From NCBI RefSeq assembly GCF_014199335.1, contig NZ_JACIJI010000001.1:434001-498000 (forward strand): DNA of 64,000 nt, written 5' to 3'. This document shows positions 1 through 9,682 of this stretch, piece by piece. Numbering within the stretch: the stretch's first letter is position 1; every line of letters begins with the position of its first letter. The stretch is from Stakelama sediminis (lineage in GTDB: Bacteria > Pseudomonadota > Alphaproteobacteria > Sphingomonadales > Sphingomonadaceae). The notes under the pieces were generated by a model, which saw only the letters and a list, made by a program, of their open reading frames with translations, did not search any database and was not told where the DNA came from. The translations under genes and the position numbers were made by a program.

Positions 1-2
1 GA

Positions 3-758
3 ATGCTGCTGGCGCTGCTGTGCGAGGCGTTGCTGGCATTGCTGCTGCTCAGCCTCGCAGCACCCCAATTCCATCACAAGGCGAAAGAAGCGCCGGTCCT
101 GAGCTTCTACACACCGAAACAGGCGCCCACGCCATCCGAAGCGGAGCAGACCCCGAAAACGGGCAGGCAGGAAAAGCCCAAGCCGGTGCAGCATCAGCCG
201 CAAACCACGCCGCAGCCCGCTCCTACACCACCCAAACCGGCGCCGAAGCCCGAACAGACGCCAAAGCCCCTGCCCTTTATCCAGTTGTCGACCGACCAGA
301 TGGCATCGACCGACATTACCAATGCCAGGCCGGTCAAGCATGCCCCTCCGGCAAAACCGTCGGGTGGCACCTATGGCCCGGTGGCCGACCCGTTACTCGC
401 CAGCGCCTCAGACAGCGGCGACAGCAAGCGCGTGGGCACTGCCCCCAACGGCGCGCCTCTCTATGCCGCGCGCTGGTATCGTGAACCGACGAACGAGGAA
501 CTGGCGGGCTATCTCTCGACCGCACGCGGCCCCGGCTGGGGGCTGATCGCATGCAAGACCGCACCGAATTACCGCGTCGAGGATTGCGTCAAGGTCGACG
601 AATATCCCGAAGGATCGGGGCTTGCCCGCGCGGTGCTCGCCGCTTCATGGCAATTCCGCGTCCGCCCTCCGCAGATCGGCGGCGTCCCGCAGATCGGCGA
701 CTGGGTGCGCATCGAAATCGACTATGAGCGTAAGGAAGTACGGTCCTACGGAAAATAG
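3..758 (+). CDS. TonB-like proline-rich envelope protein (5' end probably outside window)
   Basis: The protein starts with a hydrophobic segment rich in Leu and Ala (about residues 1-20). A Pro/Lys/Gln-rich spacer follows (about 30-95), then a compact C-terminal domain (about 140-250). This layout of membrane anchor, periplasm-spanning Pro/Lys linker and small C-terminal domain is that of TonB-type energy transducers. The sequence does not show a confident TonB C-terminal motif, and no exbB or exbD is visible beside it. The reading frame is open at base 1 and no ribosome binding site can be seen, so the true start probably lies upstream. It converges on ppdK, with a palindromic repeat between the two genes. 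Confidence 0.6.
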   Translation: MLLALLCEALLALLLLSLAAPQFHHKAKEAPVLSFYTPKQAPTPSEAEQTPKTGRQEKPKPVQHQPQTTPQPAPTPPKPAPKPEQTPKPLPFIQLSTDQMASTDITNARPVKHAPPAKPSGGTYGPVADPLLASASDSGDSKRVGTAPNGAPLYAARWYREPTNEELAGYLSTARGPGWGLIACKTAPNYRVEDCVKVDEYPEGSGLARAVLAASWQFRVRPPQIGGVPQIGDWVRIEIDYERKEVRSYGK

Positions 759-791
759 GGACGTGCAGCGCTGAACGGCTTTGCCTACTTG

Positions 792-876
792 GCTGGATTG
801 CTTCGTCACCTGCGGCTCCTCGCAATGACGGCACCGCTATCGTCATTGCGAGCGCCATAGGCGCGTGGCAATCCAG
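792..876. repeat. Palindromic REP/BIME-like element, copy A
   Basis: Two inverted modules lie head to head. GGATTGCTTCG...CTCGCAATGACG (792-830) is followed after ten bases by CGTCATTGCGAG...GGCAATCCAG (841-876). The element fills the gap between two convergent genes, the TonB-like gene and ppdK, so it may act as a bidirectional terminator or RNA-stabilising hairpin. A related element with the modules in the opposite arrangement lies at 20529-20612, also between convergent genes. Confidence 0.8.
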
Positions 877-923
877 CAACGCTATACCCCGGCGAGCGCA
901 CACGGCACCCGCCGGGAGGACGG

Positions 924-3587
924 TCATCCTTTATTCAACGCCGCCTGCGCCGCCGCCAGCCGCGCGATCGGCACGCGATAGGGCGAGGCGGAGACATAGT
1001 TGAGTCCGGTCTTCTCACAGAATGCGATAGAGGCCGGATCGCCGCCATGTTCACCGCAAATCCCCAGCTTAATATCGGGCCGGGTCGCACGTCCGCGTTC
1101 GGCGGCAATCTCGATCAGTTCGCCCACGCCCTCGACATCCAGACTGACGAACGGATCACGCGGGTAAATCCCCTTTTCGACATAGGTCGACAGGAACCGT
1201 CCGGCATCGTCGCGGCTGACGCCCAGCGCGGTCTGGGTCAGGTCGTTGGTGCCGAAGCTGAAAAACTCCGCCGTCTCCGCGATCTTTCCGGCCATCAGTG
1301 CGGCACGCGGCAGTTCGATCATCGTACCGACCAGATAGTCGATGGTGCGCCCGCGCTCCTCGAACACGGCCTTGGCGGCGGCGACCACCACCGCCTTCAT
1401 CAGGTCGAGTTCCTTCTTGGTCGCGACCAGCGGGATCATCACCTCAGGGATGGGTGCCTCGCCCGATTTATCGGCGACGTCGCACGCGGCTTCGAAAATC
1501 GCGCGCGCCTGCATCTCATAGATTTCGGGGTAAGTGACGCCCAGACGGCAACCGCGATGGCCCAGCATCGGGTTGAATTCGTGCAGCTCACCTGCGCGGC
1601 GCTTGAGCGTTTCGACATCGACGCCGGTCGCCTTTGCCACTTCGGAAAATTCCCCATCCTCATGCGGCAGGAATTCGTGCAGCGGCGGATCGAGCAACCG
1701 GATCGTGCAGGGCAGGCCCGCCATCACCTCGAAAATCTGGGTGAAGTCACCGCGCTGTTCGGGCAGCAGCTTGTCGAGCGCGGCACGCCGCTCCGCCTCA
1801 TCTTCGGCCAGAATCATCTGGCGCACGGCGGTAATGCGTCCGGCATCGAAGAACATATGTTCGGTACGGCACAGGCCGATACCCTCCGCGCCGAAATCGC
1901 GCGCGGTCTGACAGTCAGTGGGCGTTTCGGCATTGGTACGGACCTTCAGCCGCCGCCCCTTGTCCGCCCATTCCATCAGCGTGCCGAAATCGCCCGCCAG
2001 TTCGGGCTGCACCGTCGGCACCGCCCCCACCATCACTTCACCGGTCGCGCCGTCGATGGTGATGATGTCTCCTTCCTTCACCTCGCGGCTGCCGACGCGC
2101 ATCACGCCTTCCTTGGCCTTGATCGAAAGCGTGCCCGCGCCGGAGACGCAAGGGCGTCCCATGCCGCGCGCGACCACGGCGGCGTGACTGGTCATCCCGC
2201 CGCGTGCGGTCAGGATGCCCTTTGCCGCGTGCATCCCGTGAATATCTTCCGGCGAGGTTTCGATCCGCACCAGAATTACCGCTTCACCGTTCGCGGCGGC
2301 CTTTTCGGCCGTATCGGCATCGAACACCACCTTGCCCGACGCCGCGCCGGGGCTGGCCGGTAACCCCTTGGTCAGCACGTCGCGATGCGCTTCGGGGTCG
2401 AGCGTGGGGTGCAGCAACTGGTCGAGCGCGGCCGGATCGACGCGCAGCACCGCCTCATCCTGCGAAATCAGCCCCTCGCCCGCCATGTCGATCGCGATCT
2501 TCAGCGCCGCCTTGGCCGTGCGCTTGCCGGTGCGCGTCTGCAGCATCCACAGATGCTCACGCTCCACCGTAAATTCGATATCCTGCATATCGCGATAATG
2601 GTTTTCGAGCTTTGCGAAGACCTCCGCCAGCTCGGCATAGGTGGCGGGCATCGCCTCTTCCATGCTGAGCGGCTTCGCGCCTGCCTTCGCGCGCGCGGCT
2701 TTGGTCAGATATTGCGGCGTACGGATGCCGGCGACGACATCCTCCCCCTGCGCGTTGATCAGGAATTCGCCGTAATAGCCTTTCTCCCCCGTCGACGGAT
2801 CGCGGGTGAAGGCAACGCCGGTGGCAGAGGTTTCGCCCATATTGCCGAACACCATCGCCTGCACATTGACGGCGGTGCCCCAGTCGCCGGGAATGTCGTT
2901 CAAGCGGCGATAGACCTTGGCGCGTTCGGCATTCCACGATCCGAACACCGCGCCGATCGCGGTCCAGAGCTGGTCGTTGACGTCCTGCGGGAACGGCTTT
3001 TCCCACATTTCCTTCACCAACTCCTTGTACTCATCGACCAGCGCGCGCCAGTCCTTCGCCGTCATCTCGGTATCGAGATTGTAGCCGCGATCTTCCTTGG
3101 CGATTTCCAGCGCTTCCTCGAACCGGCCATGGTCGAGGCCGAGGACGACGTCGCAATACATCTGGATGAAGCGACGATAGCTGTCCCAGGCGAAGCGTTC
3201 GTCATCCGCCTTTTTCGCCAGCCCCTCGACCGTTTCGTCGTTCAGGCCGAGGTTGAGGACCGTGTCCATCATGCCCGGCATCGACACGCGCGCGCCCGAA
3301 CGCACCGACACGAGCAGCGGATCGGACGGATCGCCGAACGTCTTGCCGGTGATTTTCTCAATATGTGCAACGCCGTCGGCGACTTCTTGGCGCAGGCTGT
3401 CGGGAAAGGTCTCGCCTTCCTCATAATAGCGGGTGCACATTTCGGTCGAGATGGTGAAACCGGGCGGCACCGGCAGTCCGATCGAAGCCATTTCGGCAAG
3501 GTTCGCCCCCTTGCCGCCGAGCAGATTCTTGTCCCCGCTCCCGCCTTCCGAAATTCCGCCGCCGAAGCGGTACACATATTTGGTCAT
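924..3587 (-). CDS. ppdK: Pyruvate, phosphate dikinase
   Basis: The enzyme interconverts pyruvate + ATP + Pi and phosphoenolpyruvate + AMP + PPi, in the cytoplasm. At 887 residues it has the full length of the family. The N-terminal ATP-grasp/nucleotide domain begins near residue 10 with the GGKGANLAEM motif. The swivelling phosphohistidine domain holds GGMTSHAAVVARG, with the catalytic His at about residue 468. The C-terminal PEP/pyruvate barrel ends with GICGEHGGDP. The start ATG (3585-3587) gives the usual N-terminus MTKYVYRFGGG. It lies 88 bp downstream of glyS on the same strand. The glyQ-glyS-ppdK order is, from memory, common in sphingomonads; any functional link is unclear. Confidence 0.97.
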   Translation of the reverse strand: MTKYVYRFGGGISEGGSGDKNLLGGKGANLAEMASIGLPVPPGFTISTEMCTRYYEEGETFPDSLRQEVADGVAHIEKITGKTFGDPSDPLLVSVRSGARVSMPGMMDTVLNLGLNDETVEGLAKKADDERFAWDSYRRFIQMYCDVVLGLDHGRFEEALEIAKEDRGYNLDTEMTAKDWRALVDEYKELVKEMWEKPFPQDVNDQLWTAIGAVFGSWNAERAKVYRRLNDIPGDWGTAVNVQAMVFGNMGETSATGVAFTRDPSTGEKGYYGEFLINAQGEDVVAGIRTPQYLTKAARAKAGAKPLSMEEAMPATYAELAEVFAKLENHYRDMQDIEFTVEREHLWMLQTRTGKRTAKAALKIAIDMAGEGLISQDEAVLRVDPAALDQLLHPTLDPEAHRDVLTKGLPASPGAASGKVVFDADTAEKAAANGEAVILVRIETSPEDIHGMHAAKGILTARGGMTSHAAVVARGMGRPCVSGAGTLSIKAKEGVMRVGSREVKEGDIITIDGATGEVMVGAVPTVQPELAGDFGTLMEWADKGRRLKVRTNAETPTDCQTARDFGAEGIGLCRTEHMFFDAGRITAVRQMILAEDEAERRAALDKLLPEQRGDFTQIFEVMAGLPCTIRLLDPPLHEFLPHEDGEFSEVAKATGVDVETLKRRAGELHEFNPMLGHRGCRLGVTYPEIYEMQARAIFEAACDVADKSGEAPIPEVMIPLVATKKELDLMKAVVVAAAKAVFEERGRTIDYLVGTMIELPRAALMAGKIAETAEFFSFGTNDLTQTALGVSRDDAGRFLSTYVEKGIYPRDPFVSLDVEGVGELIEIAAERGRATRPDIKLGICGEHGGDPASIAFCEKTGLNYVSASPYRVPIARLAAAQAALNKG

Positions 3588-3675
3588 GGTCGTCCCTGCT
3601 GGTTTCGGTGCTCATTTCCGGGGAGGAAAAACAAAGCGCCTTCAATGGCCTGAGTGAACGATGAACGTACTGCCC

Positions 3676-6195
3676 CTATCCTTCGATCCGTGAAAAATCG
3701 GCAACATTGTGCACTGCGGCACGCATCCGGGCAAGCAGCGCAAGTCGGCTACTCCGTTTGTCAGCATCGCTGTCGTTGACGGTAACGCTCTCAAAAAACG
3801 CATCGATCGGGGCGCGCAACGTGGCGAGCGCAGCCATCGCGCCTTCGAAATCCTCCGCCGCAACCGCCGCCTGCGCGCGCGGCTCCGCAGCATCGAGTGC
3901 CGCGATCAGACCGGCCTCGGCCGGTTCGGGCGTGTAGGACAGCGCCGCACCCGTCATGCCGGCGGAAGCTGGCATCGCTCTCGACTCTGGTTCCCCTTCA
4001 TCGCCCACGATCCCAGCTTCCGCTGGGATGACGTTTTCTTTTTTGAGGATATTCGCCGCACGCTTATACCCGGCGAGCAGGTTCGCCCCGTCGGGCGTCT
4101 CCATAAACGCCTGCAACGCCTTCACCCGCGCGAGCAGGCGGACGAGATCGTCCTCACCCCCAAGCGCAAACACCGCATCGATCAGGTCATGCCGAACGCC
4201 AGCCTCGCGCTGCTGCACCTTGAGGCGGTCGGCGAAGAAGGCCAGTAGACGACGAGCCAACTTCGGCCAGTGATCCTGCATTTTGAATGCAGAGACCACC
4301 TCGGTCATGCCGTTATCAGCTAGCGTCAACTGGGCCGGCCCAACATCGGTATTTAAAGCCGCTTTGAGACGAGCGATCCAGTCGTCTCCAACCCGCTCAC
4401 CCCTCAGTCCCTCAACTAGAAATTTGTTCAATTCCGGTCGATTTGCGACTGCTTGATCCATAACCTGGTTGAAGCGCTCTTGCCCTGATTGAAAGAGCGC
4501 GGAACGAAGTTTCGTGCTGATGTTATTTGCGACTAACAACGAAATGACAGCGAGGGCCTGGCGTCGAAGGGCAAATGGATCTTTCGAGCCGGTAGGAGCC
4601 TCGCCGACCTCAAAGAAATTATAGATCGTATCCAGCTTGTCCGCCAGCGACACCGCCACCGTCACGGGAGCGGTGGGCACGTCATCGCCCTGCCCGACCG
4701 GCTTGTAATGGTCGCGGATGGCTTCGGCGACGCGCGGGTCTTCGCCCTGGGCGAGCGCGTAATAGCCGCCCATCAGCCCCTGTAGTTCGGGGAATTCGCC
4801 GACCATGCCGGTGACGAGATCGGCCTTGCACAACCGCGCCGCGCTTTCGGCGAGATCGGCCAGCGCCTCTTTCGTCATGCCAGCGGAAGCTGGCATCGCT
4901 TGCGGCTCTTGACCCGCGCTTTCGCCAGCGACCCCAGCTTTCGCTGGGGTGACGATATCGGATTCAACCAGCCAGCGTGCCAGCTTCGCGACGCGCTCGA
5001 CCTTGTCGGCGACGGTGCCCAGCTTTTCGTGGAAGACGATCTTTTCCAGCTTGGGACGCCAATCCTTCAGCTTCGTCTTCAGATCGGTGTCATAGAAGAA
5101 TTTCGCATCGGACAGGCGCGCCGCGAGCACCTTGCGGTTGCCCGCGAGGATCTTCTCCCCGCCATCCTCGGCATCGATATTGGCGACGCAGATAAAGGCG
5201 TTGGCTAATCCTCCCCGCCCCGGGGAGGTGGCAGGCGCATCAGCGCCTGACGGAGGGGGCGTGCCGCCGGACGCAGCGTTCGGGGATGCCCCCCTCCCCC
5301 GTCCTTCGGACGGTCCCCCTCCCCGTTCCGGGGAGGATTGGCACACGAAATATTTCTGGTTCACGCGCGCGGTGAGCTGGATCACCTCGGGCGGGACTTG
5401 CAGAAACGCCTCGTCGAAACGACCGAGCAGCGGCACCGGCCATTCGGTCAGCCCGGCATTTTCATAGAGCAGACCTTCATCCTCGATCAGCGTCAGCCCG
5501 GCCTTTTGCGCGGCCATTTTCGCGCCCAGTGCAATTGTCGCGCGGCGTTCGGCGCCATCGACGATGACATGCGCCATGCGCAGCTTTTCGACATAATCGT
5601 CCGCCGAACCGATGGTGATCGGTTGCGGATGGTGAAAGCGATGGCCGACCGTCGTCGCCCCGCTCGCAATGCCGGCAACTTCGCACGGCACGACATCGCC
5701 GCCGAACAGTGCGACGATCCCCTGCAACGGACGCACCCAGCGCAGGCTTTCGGTCGACAGCGAGGCTTCGCCCCAGCGCATCGATTTGGGCCAGGGAAAG
5801 GCATGGACGACCGCCGGAACAGCCTCGGCCAGCACGTCCGCCGTCGCACGCCCCGGCTTATCGAACACTGCGAAATAGGTCGCGCGGCCCTTTACATCGC
5901 GCACCTCAAGCTGGTCGCGTGCCACACCCGCCTTACGGCAAAAGCCGTCGATCGCGGCATCGGGCGCACCTTCGGGCGGACCTTTCAGTTCCTCCGACAC
6001 CGCCTCGGTCGCGTCGGGCAGGCCACGCGCGATCAGCGCAAGCCGGCGCGGCGTGGCATAGGTGGTGACGGCACCCGCCTTCAGCCCCGCCTTGTCCAGT
6101 TCGGCCGAGAACAGCTTTTCCAGATCGGCGCGCGCGCGTTCCTGCATCCGTGCGGGAATTTCCTCCGACCGCAGTTCGAGAAGAAAATCGCTCAT
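3676..6195 (-). CDS. glyS: Glycyl-tRNA synthetase beta subunit, enlarged by in-frame palindromic insertions
   Basis: This is the beta subunit of the alpha2-beta2 bacterial glycyl-tRNA synthetase, needed for tRNA-Gly recognition. I chose the ATG at 6193-6195 ([17 protein letters not shown]): it overlaps the glyQ stop as ATGA and matches the family N-terminus, whereas the longer frame begins 10 codons earlier without support. The result is 839 residues, about 150 more than the E. coli protein (about 690). The excess comes from two related 28-residue inserts (about 414-441 and 722-749), a 44-residue Gly/Pro-rich insert (about 286-330), and an atypical low-GC stretch (about 543-646). Each insert interrupts recognisable GlyS sequence that resumes in frame afterwards, for example NQKYF before the first and [10 protein letters not shown] after it. 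No stop or frameshift is seen, so the gene is presumably functional. Confidence 0.95.
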   Translation of the reverse strand: MSDFLLELRSEEIPARMQERARADLEKLFSAELDKAGLKAGAVTTYATPRRLALIARGLPDATEAVSEELKGPPEGAPDAAIDGFCRKAGVARDQLEVRDVKGRATYFAVFDKPGRATADVLAEAVPAVVHAFPWPKSMRWGEASLSTESLRWVRPLQGIVALFGGDVVPCEVAGIASGATTVGHRFHHPQPITIGSADDYVEKLRMAHVIVDGAERRATIALGAKMAAQKAGLTLIEDEGLLYENAGLTEWPVPLLGRFDEAFLQVPPEVIQLTARVNQKYFVCQSSPERGGGPSEGRGRGASPNAASGGTPPPSGADAPATSPGRGGLANAFICVANIDAEDGGEKILAGNRKVLAARLSDAKFFYDTDLKTKLKDWRPKLEKIVFHEKLGTVADKVERVAKLARWLVESDIVTPAKAGVAGESAGQEPQAMPASAGMTKEALADLAESAARLCKADLVTGMVGEFPELQGLMGGYYALAQGEDPRVAEAIRDHYKPVGQGDDVPTAPVTVAVSLADKLDTIYNFFEVGEAPTGSKDPFALRRQALAVISLLVANNISTKLRSALFQSGQERFNQVMDQAVANRPELNKFLVEGLRGERVGDDWIARLKAALNTDVGPAQLTLADNGMTEVVSAFKMQDHWPKLARRLLAFFADRLKVQQREAGVRHDLIDAVFALGGEDDLVRLLARVKALQAFMETPDGANLLAGYKRAANILKKENVIPAEAGIVGDEGEPESRAMPASAGMTGAALSYTPEPAEAGLIAALDAAEPRAQAAVAAEDFEGAMAALATLRAPIDAFFESVTVNDSDADKRSSRLALLARMRAAVHNVADFSRIEG
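3952..4033. repeat. 82-bp palindromic element inside glyS, copy 1
   Basis: The ends are inverted (CGTCATGCC... and ...GGATGACG), with two internal hairpins (CCGGCGGAAGCTGG and CCCAGCTTCCGCTGGG). It has the same length and orientation as the copy at 4873-4954 and similar ends. On the coding strand it is read as VIPAEAGI...MPASAGMT within glyS. Each copy adds 82 bp, so keeping the frame requires flanking bases as well. Confidence 0.85.
4873..4954. repeat. 82-bp palindromic element inside glyS, copy 2
   Basis: The element runs from CGTCATGCC to GGGGTGACG, with internal hairpins CCAGCGGAAGCTGG and CCCCAGCTTTCGCTGGGG. It aligns without gaps over 82 bp to the copy at 3952-4033; the ends are conserved and the middle diverges. 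It is read in the same frame as VTPAKAGV...MPASAGMT. Flanking GlyS sequence (LVESD before, [17 protein letters not shown] after) shows where the normal protein is interrupted. Confidence 0.85.
5207..5339. repeat. 133-bp GC-rich palindromic element inside glyS
   Basis: The termini are inverted repeats (AATCCTCCCC at 5207-5216 and GGGGAGGATT at 5330-5339). Internal hairpins include CCCCGCCCCGGGG, GGCGCATCAGCGCC and CCGTCCTTCGGACGG. It is unrelated in sequence to the two 82-bp copies. It encodes a Gly/Pro/Ser/Arg-rich run between NQKYFVCQ and [11 protein letters not shown] of GlyS. Elements of this look are common between sphingomonad genes (from memory), so this appears to be an intergenic repeat that entered a coding region. 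Confidence 0.8.
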
Positions 6196-7088
6196 ACCGT
6201 CCACCCCGGAAACTTCGCTTCCCATTCGGGCGTCTTCTTCGCGATGAATGCCTGACAGCTTCCCTTCGCCAGATCGCGCACACGGCCCATATAGGCCTGC
6301 CGTTCGGCGACCGAGATCACGCCGCGCGCCTGTAACAGGTTGAAGGTGTGGCTGGCCTTGATCGCCTGTTCATAGGCGGCGATGGGCAGTCCGGCATTCA
6401 GGCAGTTCTCGCACTCCGCGGTCGCCTTCCGAAACAGGTCGAACAACCGTTCGGTATCCGCAACCTCGAAATTCCAGGTCGACATCTGGCGTTCATTCTC
6501 CAGGAACACGTCGCCATAGCTCACGCCGCTGTCGTTGAACGCCAGATCGTACACATTGTCGACATTCTGCACATACATGGCGAGGCGTTCGAGGCCATAG
6601 GTCAGCTCGCCCGCCACCGGTTTGCAGTCGAACCCGCCCATCTGCTGAAAATAGGTAAACTGGGTGACTTCCATGCCGTCGCACCAGACCTCCCAGCCCA
6701 GCCCCCATGCGCCCAGTGTCGGGCTTTCCCAGTCATCCTCGACAAAGCGGATGTCATGCCGGGTAAAATCGATGCCGATCGCGGCGAGACTGCCCAGATA
6801 GAGGTCCTGCAAGTCGGACGGGCTTGGCTTCAGGATCACCTGATACTGGTAGTAATGCTGCAGCCGGTTGGGGTTTTCGCCATAGCGGCCATCGGTCGGA
6901 CGGCGGCACGGCTGAACGAACGCGGCGTTCCACGGCTCCGGCCCCAGTGCGCGCAGCGTGGTGGCGGGGTGAAAAGTGCCCGCGCCCATTTCCATGTCAT
7001 AGGGTTGCAGGATGACGCAGCCCCGCGCACTCCAATAGTCATGGAGCGTCAGGATCATGCGTTGAAAGCTGGGGGCGGTTTCGGCCAC
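6192..7088 (-). CDS. glyQ: Glycyl-tRNA synthetase alpha subunit
   Basis: This is the catalytic class II subunit that forms glycyl-adenylate and charges tRNA-Gly together with GlyS. Family hallmarks are present: [59 protein letters not shown] and [12 protein letters not shown]. The open frame extends far upstream, but conserved sequence begins only at [13 protein letters not shown] therefore chose the GTG at 7086-7088 ([11 protein letters not shown]), giving 298 residues, the normal length. The next candidate is the ATG nine codons later. Its stop overlaps the glyS start (ATGA), so the two subunits are translationally coupled. It is divergent from the TraB/GumN gene. Confidence 0.95.
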   Translation of the reverse strand: MAETAPSFQRMILTLHDYWSARGCVILQPYDMEMGAGTFHPATTLRALGPEPWNAAFVQPCRRPTDGRYGENPNRLQHYYQYQVILKPSPSDLQDLYLGSLAAIGIDFTRHDIRFVEDDWESPTLGAWGLGWEVWCDGMEVTQFTYFQQMGGFDCKPVAGELTYGLERLAMYVQNVDNVYDLAFNDSGVSYGDVFLENERQMSTWNFEVADTERLFDLFRKATAECENCLNAGLPIAAYEQAIKASHTFNLLQARGVISVAERQAYMGRVRDLAKGSCQAFIAKKTPEWEAKFPGWTV

Positions 7089-7220
7089 GGTTCGATTCGG
7101 CTCTCTGTCGCAAAAAACGGTATGAAAACGCTGGCCGCTTTGGCGCATGGGGGGCATCGGGTCAATGGCAGCGCGCATTGCCGCTTCCCAACTGTGGATC
7201 GGGCGCGATAGGCAGAGGCG

Positions 7221-8102
7221 ATGACCCGGTTCGCCAGATTCCTGCTGTTGCTGCTCGCCTTTCTGATCATGGGGCTGGGCGCATCGCCGCACGCAATGCT
7301 GGCGCGACCGGCGCTGTGGGCGGTACGCGATGCCGATACCACCATCTATCTGTTCGGTACGGTGCATTTCCTGCGCCCCGAACAGGTCTGGTTCAGCGGC
7401 AAAATTGCGGATACTTTTGCACGTTCCGACCGGCTGGTGCTGGAAGTACCGCCGCCCGACCGGCTGGCGACCCAGCGGATCGTGGCGGAACTGGGCGAAT
7501 ATCCCGGCCCGGAACTGCGCGATCATCTGTCGAAACAACAGCTTGCTATATATGAAGGGGCGATGGCGAAACTGGGGATGCCCCCCGACGCGCTCGACAA
7601 TGACCGGCCATGGCTGGCATCGCAGGCGCTGGGCGTGAAGCCGCTCGAACAGGCGGGATATCGGTTGAGCGCGGCACCCGAAACCATATTGGCCGATGCC
7701 GCAAAGCATCGGGGCAAGCCGGTTTCGGGGCTGGAAACGATGCGGTTTCAGCTTGGCCTGTTCGCGGCCCTGCCGCCAGCACAGCAGAAATATATGCTGA
7801 TACGCGCTGCGCAGGGCCTACCCGATGCGGTCACGAATATGGATGCGACGGTGCAGGCATGGGGCCGGGGCGACGTGATCGGAGTCGGCGCGGCGCTGAA
7901 CCGCGAACTGGGTGCGCTGCCGCCGGATTTTTCCAGCGCCATCCTTACCGACCGCAACCACCGCTGGGTCGGCTGGATTCGCCATCGCATGACGCAACCC
8001 GGAACGCTGTTCGTCGCGGTCGGCGCAGGCCATCTGGCGGGTCCGCAATCGGTGATCGCACAATTACGTGCAGCCGGACTAACGGTTCAGCGGCTGCAAT
8101 AG
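7221..8102 (+). CDS. TraB/GumN family protein
   Basis: The N-terminus is a hydrophobic signal segment ([17 protein letters not shown]). A TraB/GumN domain follows: [20 protein letters not shown] (about residues 31-50) has the family GTVH motif, and [11 protein letters not shown] near the C-terminus has the GAGH motif. These His-containing motifs are thought to form a metallohydrolase-like site related to TIKI peptidases; the bacterial substrate is unknown. At 293 residues it has the usual length. The location is probably periplasmic or membrane-attached. It stands alone, divergent from glyQ across 132 bp and convergent with the next GNAT gene. Confidence 0.85.
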   Translation: MTRFARFLLLLLAFLIMGLGASPHAMLARPALWAVRDADTTIYLFGTVHFLRPEQVWFSGKIADTFARSDRLVLEVPPPDRLATQRIVAELGEYPGPELRDHLSKQQLAIYEGAMAKLGMPPDALDNDRPWLASQALGVKPLEQAGYRLSAAPETILADAAKHRGKPVSGLETMRFQLGLFAALPPAQQKYMLIRAAQGLPDAVTNMDATVQAWGRGDVIGVGAALNRELGALPPDFSSAILTDRNHRWVGWIRHRMTQPGTLFVAVGAGHLAGPQSVIAQLRAAGLTVQRLQ

Positions 8103-8104
8103 GT

Positions 8105-8758
8105 TCAGTCTCCGCTGCTTTCGATCACCGCGGTCGCATAGGGCGATACCGTGGCCCAGCCCATGCTGGCATAAAGCGGCTGCCCCTCCTGACTGGCGAC
8201 CAGTACATGACGCGAATCGGGCGACCGCCGCGCCGCCGCCAGTTCCGCCATCACCGCACGCGCCAGCCCAAGACGGCGAAAATCGGGATTGGTGACGATC
8301 CTGTCATAGGCATAGACGCCTGCGGTTTCCGCCGCATAGCCGCTCGCCGCCAGCGTGCCGTCTTCGTGATGCACCGTCACGCTGACGACATCACCATCGC
8401 GATGTTGCGACAGGATGAAGCCATCGGGCGGAATGCCCGGCCCGATCGGTGCCTCATCGCGCGTCATCCAGTATCCGGTGGGAATCAATGTCCAGCGCGG
8501 CCCCGTCAGTTCGCCCAGCGCCTGCGTCGTGGCACAGAGTTTCAGAAAGATTCGCGGCTGCACTATGCTGTCGGCCAGCGCCGTAATTTCCGGCGAGGGT
8601 GCGGCAAAGAAATAGCGCCGAAACTCGACTGGCGAATTGGTATCCACCCGCCAGCCTCCATGATCGGCGACCGGTACGGGCAGCGCGCGCGACACCGACC
8701 GTGCCACTGTCCAGCCGTGAAACAGGTCGGGATCGACCGCACTGTGCATATGTGTCAT
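8105..8758 (-). CDS. GNAT family N-acetyltransferase
   Basis: The C-terminal half shows a GNAT fold: FILSQHRDGDVVSVTVHHEDG strands, then RIVTNPDFRRLGLARAVMAEL, which is the acetyl-CoA binding motif A (R-x-x-G-x-A), and finally ASQEGQPLYASMGW. The N-terminal 80 residues do not match anything I recognise. The start at 8758 (MTHMHSAVDP) follows an AAAGGCGG sequence; a longer frame begins 14 codons earlier without support. The substrate cannot be read from the sequence. It overlaps no neighbour and converges on the TraB/GumN gene with a 2-base gap. Confidence 0.8.
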   Translation of the reverse strand: MTHMHSAVDPDLFHGWTVARSVSRALPVPVADHGGWRVDTNSPVEFRRYFFAAPSPEITALADSIVQPRIFLKLCATTQALGELTGPRWTLIPTGYWMTRDEAPIGPGIPPDGFILSQHRDGDVVSVTVHHEDGTLAASGYAAETAGVYAYDRIVTNPDFRRLGLARAVMAELAAARRSPDSRHVLVASQEGQPLYASMGWATVSPYATAVIESSGD

Positions 8759-8914
8759 TGCGCCGCCTTTAGCAGCTTGCGCGTCGACGCAAAGCTTCAA
8801 CCTTGCTAATTCGCGCGCAGACGCCTATAGGCGCGCTCTTTCCGGCCATGGTCATCCCTGGAGGCGTGGGCGGGAAAGCATTGAAACCATTTATACGCAT
8901 TCGGAGAAATCAGC

Positions 8915-9571
8915 ATGAGCGATCAGCTTACGCTTAACGCCGAGACGCGTGACCGGGTTGGCAAGGGAGCCTCCCGCGCGCTTCGTCGTGAAGGCCGTGT
9001 ACCCGCCGTTCTGTACGGCAACAAGAAGAACCCTGTGGGCGTCCATGTTGAGGAACGCGCCCTGATGAAACTGCTCGGCACCGGGCATTTCATGAACTCG
9101 GTCATCATGATCGACACCGGCGACGGCAAGCCCGTGCGCACCCTGCCCAAGGATGTTGCGTTCGACGTCGTGACCGATCGTCCGATGCATGTCGATTTCC
9201 TGCGCATCTCCGAACATGCCAAGGTTACGGTCAACGTGCCGGTCGTGTTCGTCGAGGAAGAGGAAGCACCGGGCATCAAGCGCGGTGGCGTGCTGAACGT
9301 CGTTCGTCACGAACTGGAGCTGGAAGTCGATGCCGCCAGCATCCCCGACCAGATCGAAGTTTCGCTCAAGGGTCTCGATGTCGGCGATTCGGTTCACATT
9401 TCGCATGTGAAGCTGCCCGACGGCGCCAGCCCGACCGTCACCGACCGCGACTTCACCATCGCCACCCTGGTTGCTCCGTCCGCGCTCAAGTCGAGCGAAG
9501 GCGACACCACCAAGGATGGTGAAGAGGGCGAAGCGGAAGCGGCTGCCGAAGAAGGTACCGCAGAAGAATAA
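8915..9571 (+). CDS. rplY: 50S ribosomal protein L25 (long, CTC-type)
   Basis: This 5S-rRNA-binding ribosomal protein has the L25 domain at about residues 5-95 ([19 protein letters not shown] is characteristic). A TL5/CTC C-terminal beta domain covers about 100-190, and a highly acidic tail (E/A/G-rich) follows at 195-218. The 218-residue length is the two-domain form rather than the 94-residue E. coli form. The ATG is preceded by CGGAGAAATCAGC, a good ribosome binding site. It is followed by a hairpin terminator and then pth, the usual rplY-pth pairing. Confidence 0.97.
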   Translation: MSDQLTLNAETRDRVGKGASRALRREGRVPAVLYGNKKNPVGVHVEERALMKLLGTGHFMNSVIMIDTGDGKPVRTLPKDVAFDVVTDRPMHVDFLRISEHAKVTVNVPVVFVEEEEAPGIKRGGVLNVVRHELELEVDAASIPDQIEVSLKGLDVGDSVHISHVKLPDGASPTVTDRDFTIATLVAPSALKSSEGDTTKDGEEGEAEAAAEEGTAEE

Positions 9572-9612
9572 GCCGGATAGCGTCCGGGCGATTGCGCCGG
9601 GATATGCTGTTC

Positions 9613-9663
9613 ACGGGGCCGGTGACGGCGGTGCTCATACCGTCCTCCCGGCCCCGTTTTCAT
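9613..9663 (+). terminator. Rho-independent terminator after rplY
   Basis: ACGGGGCCGG (9613-9622) pairs with CCGGCCCCGT (9648-9657). An inner GACGG/CCGTC stem extends the hairpin, and a short T run follows. It lies in the 111-bp gap between rplY and pth, so it would lower read-through into pth. Confidence 0.75.
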
Positions 9664-9682
9664 TTGTGAAGGAAAGGCGACA

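Noticed and set aside
1047..2363. Long open frame on the + strand across ppdK
   Set aside because: It is antisense to a clear full-length ppdK. The translation is rich in His, Arg and Gln with no family motif, as expected from a high-GC shadow frame.
8771..8914. Possible sigma-70 promoter before rplY (TTGCTA and TATAGG)
   Set aside because: The two boxes are only about 7 bp apart, so they cannot form a promoter; no other convincing pair was found.
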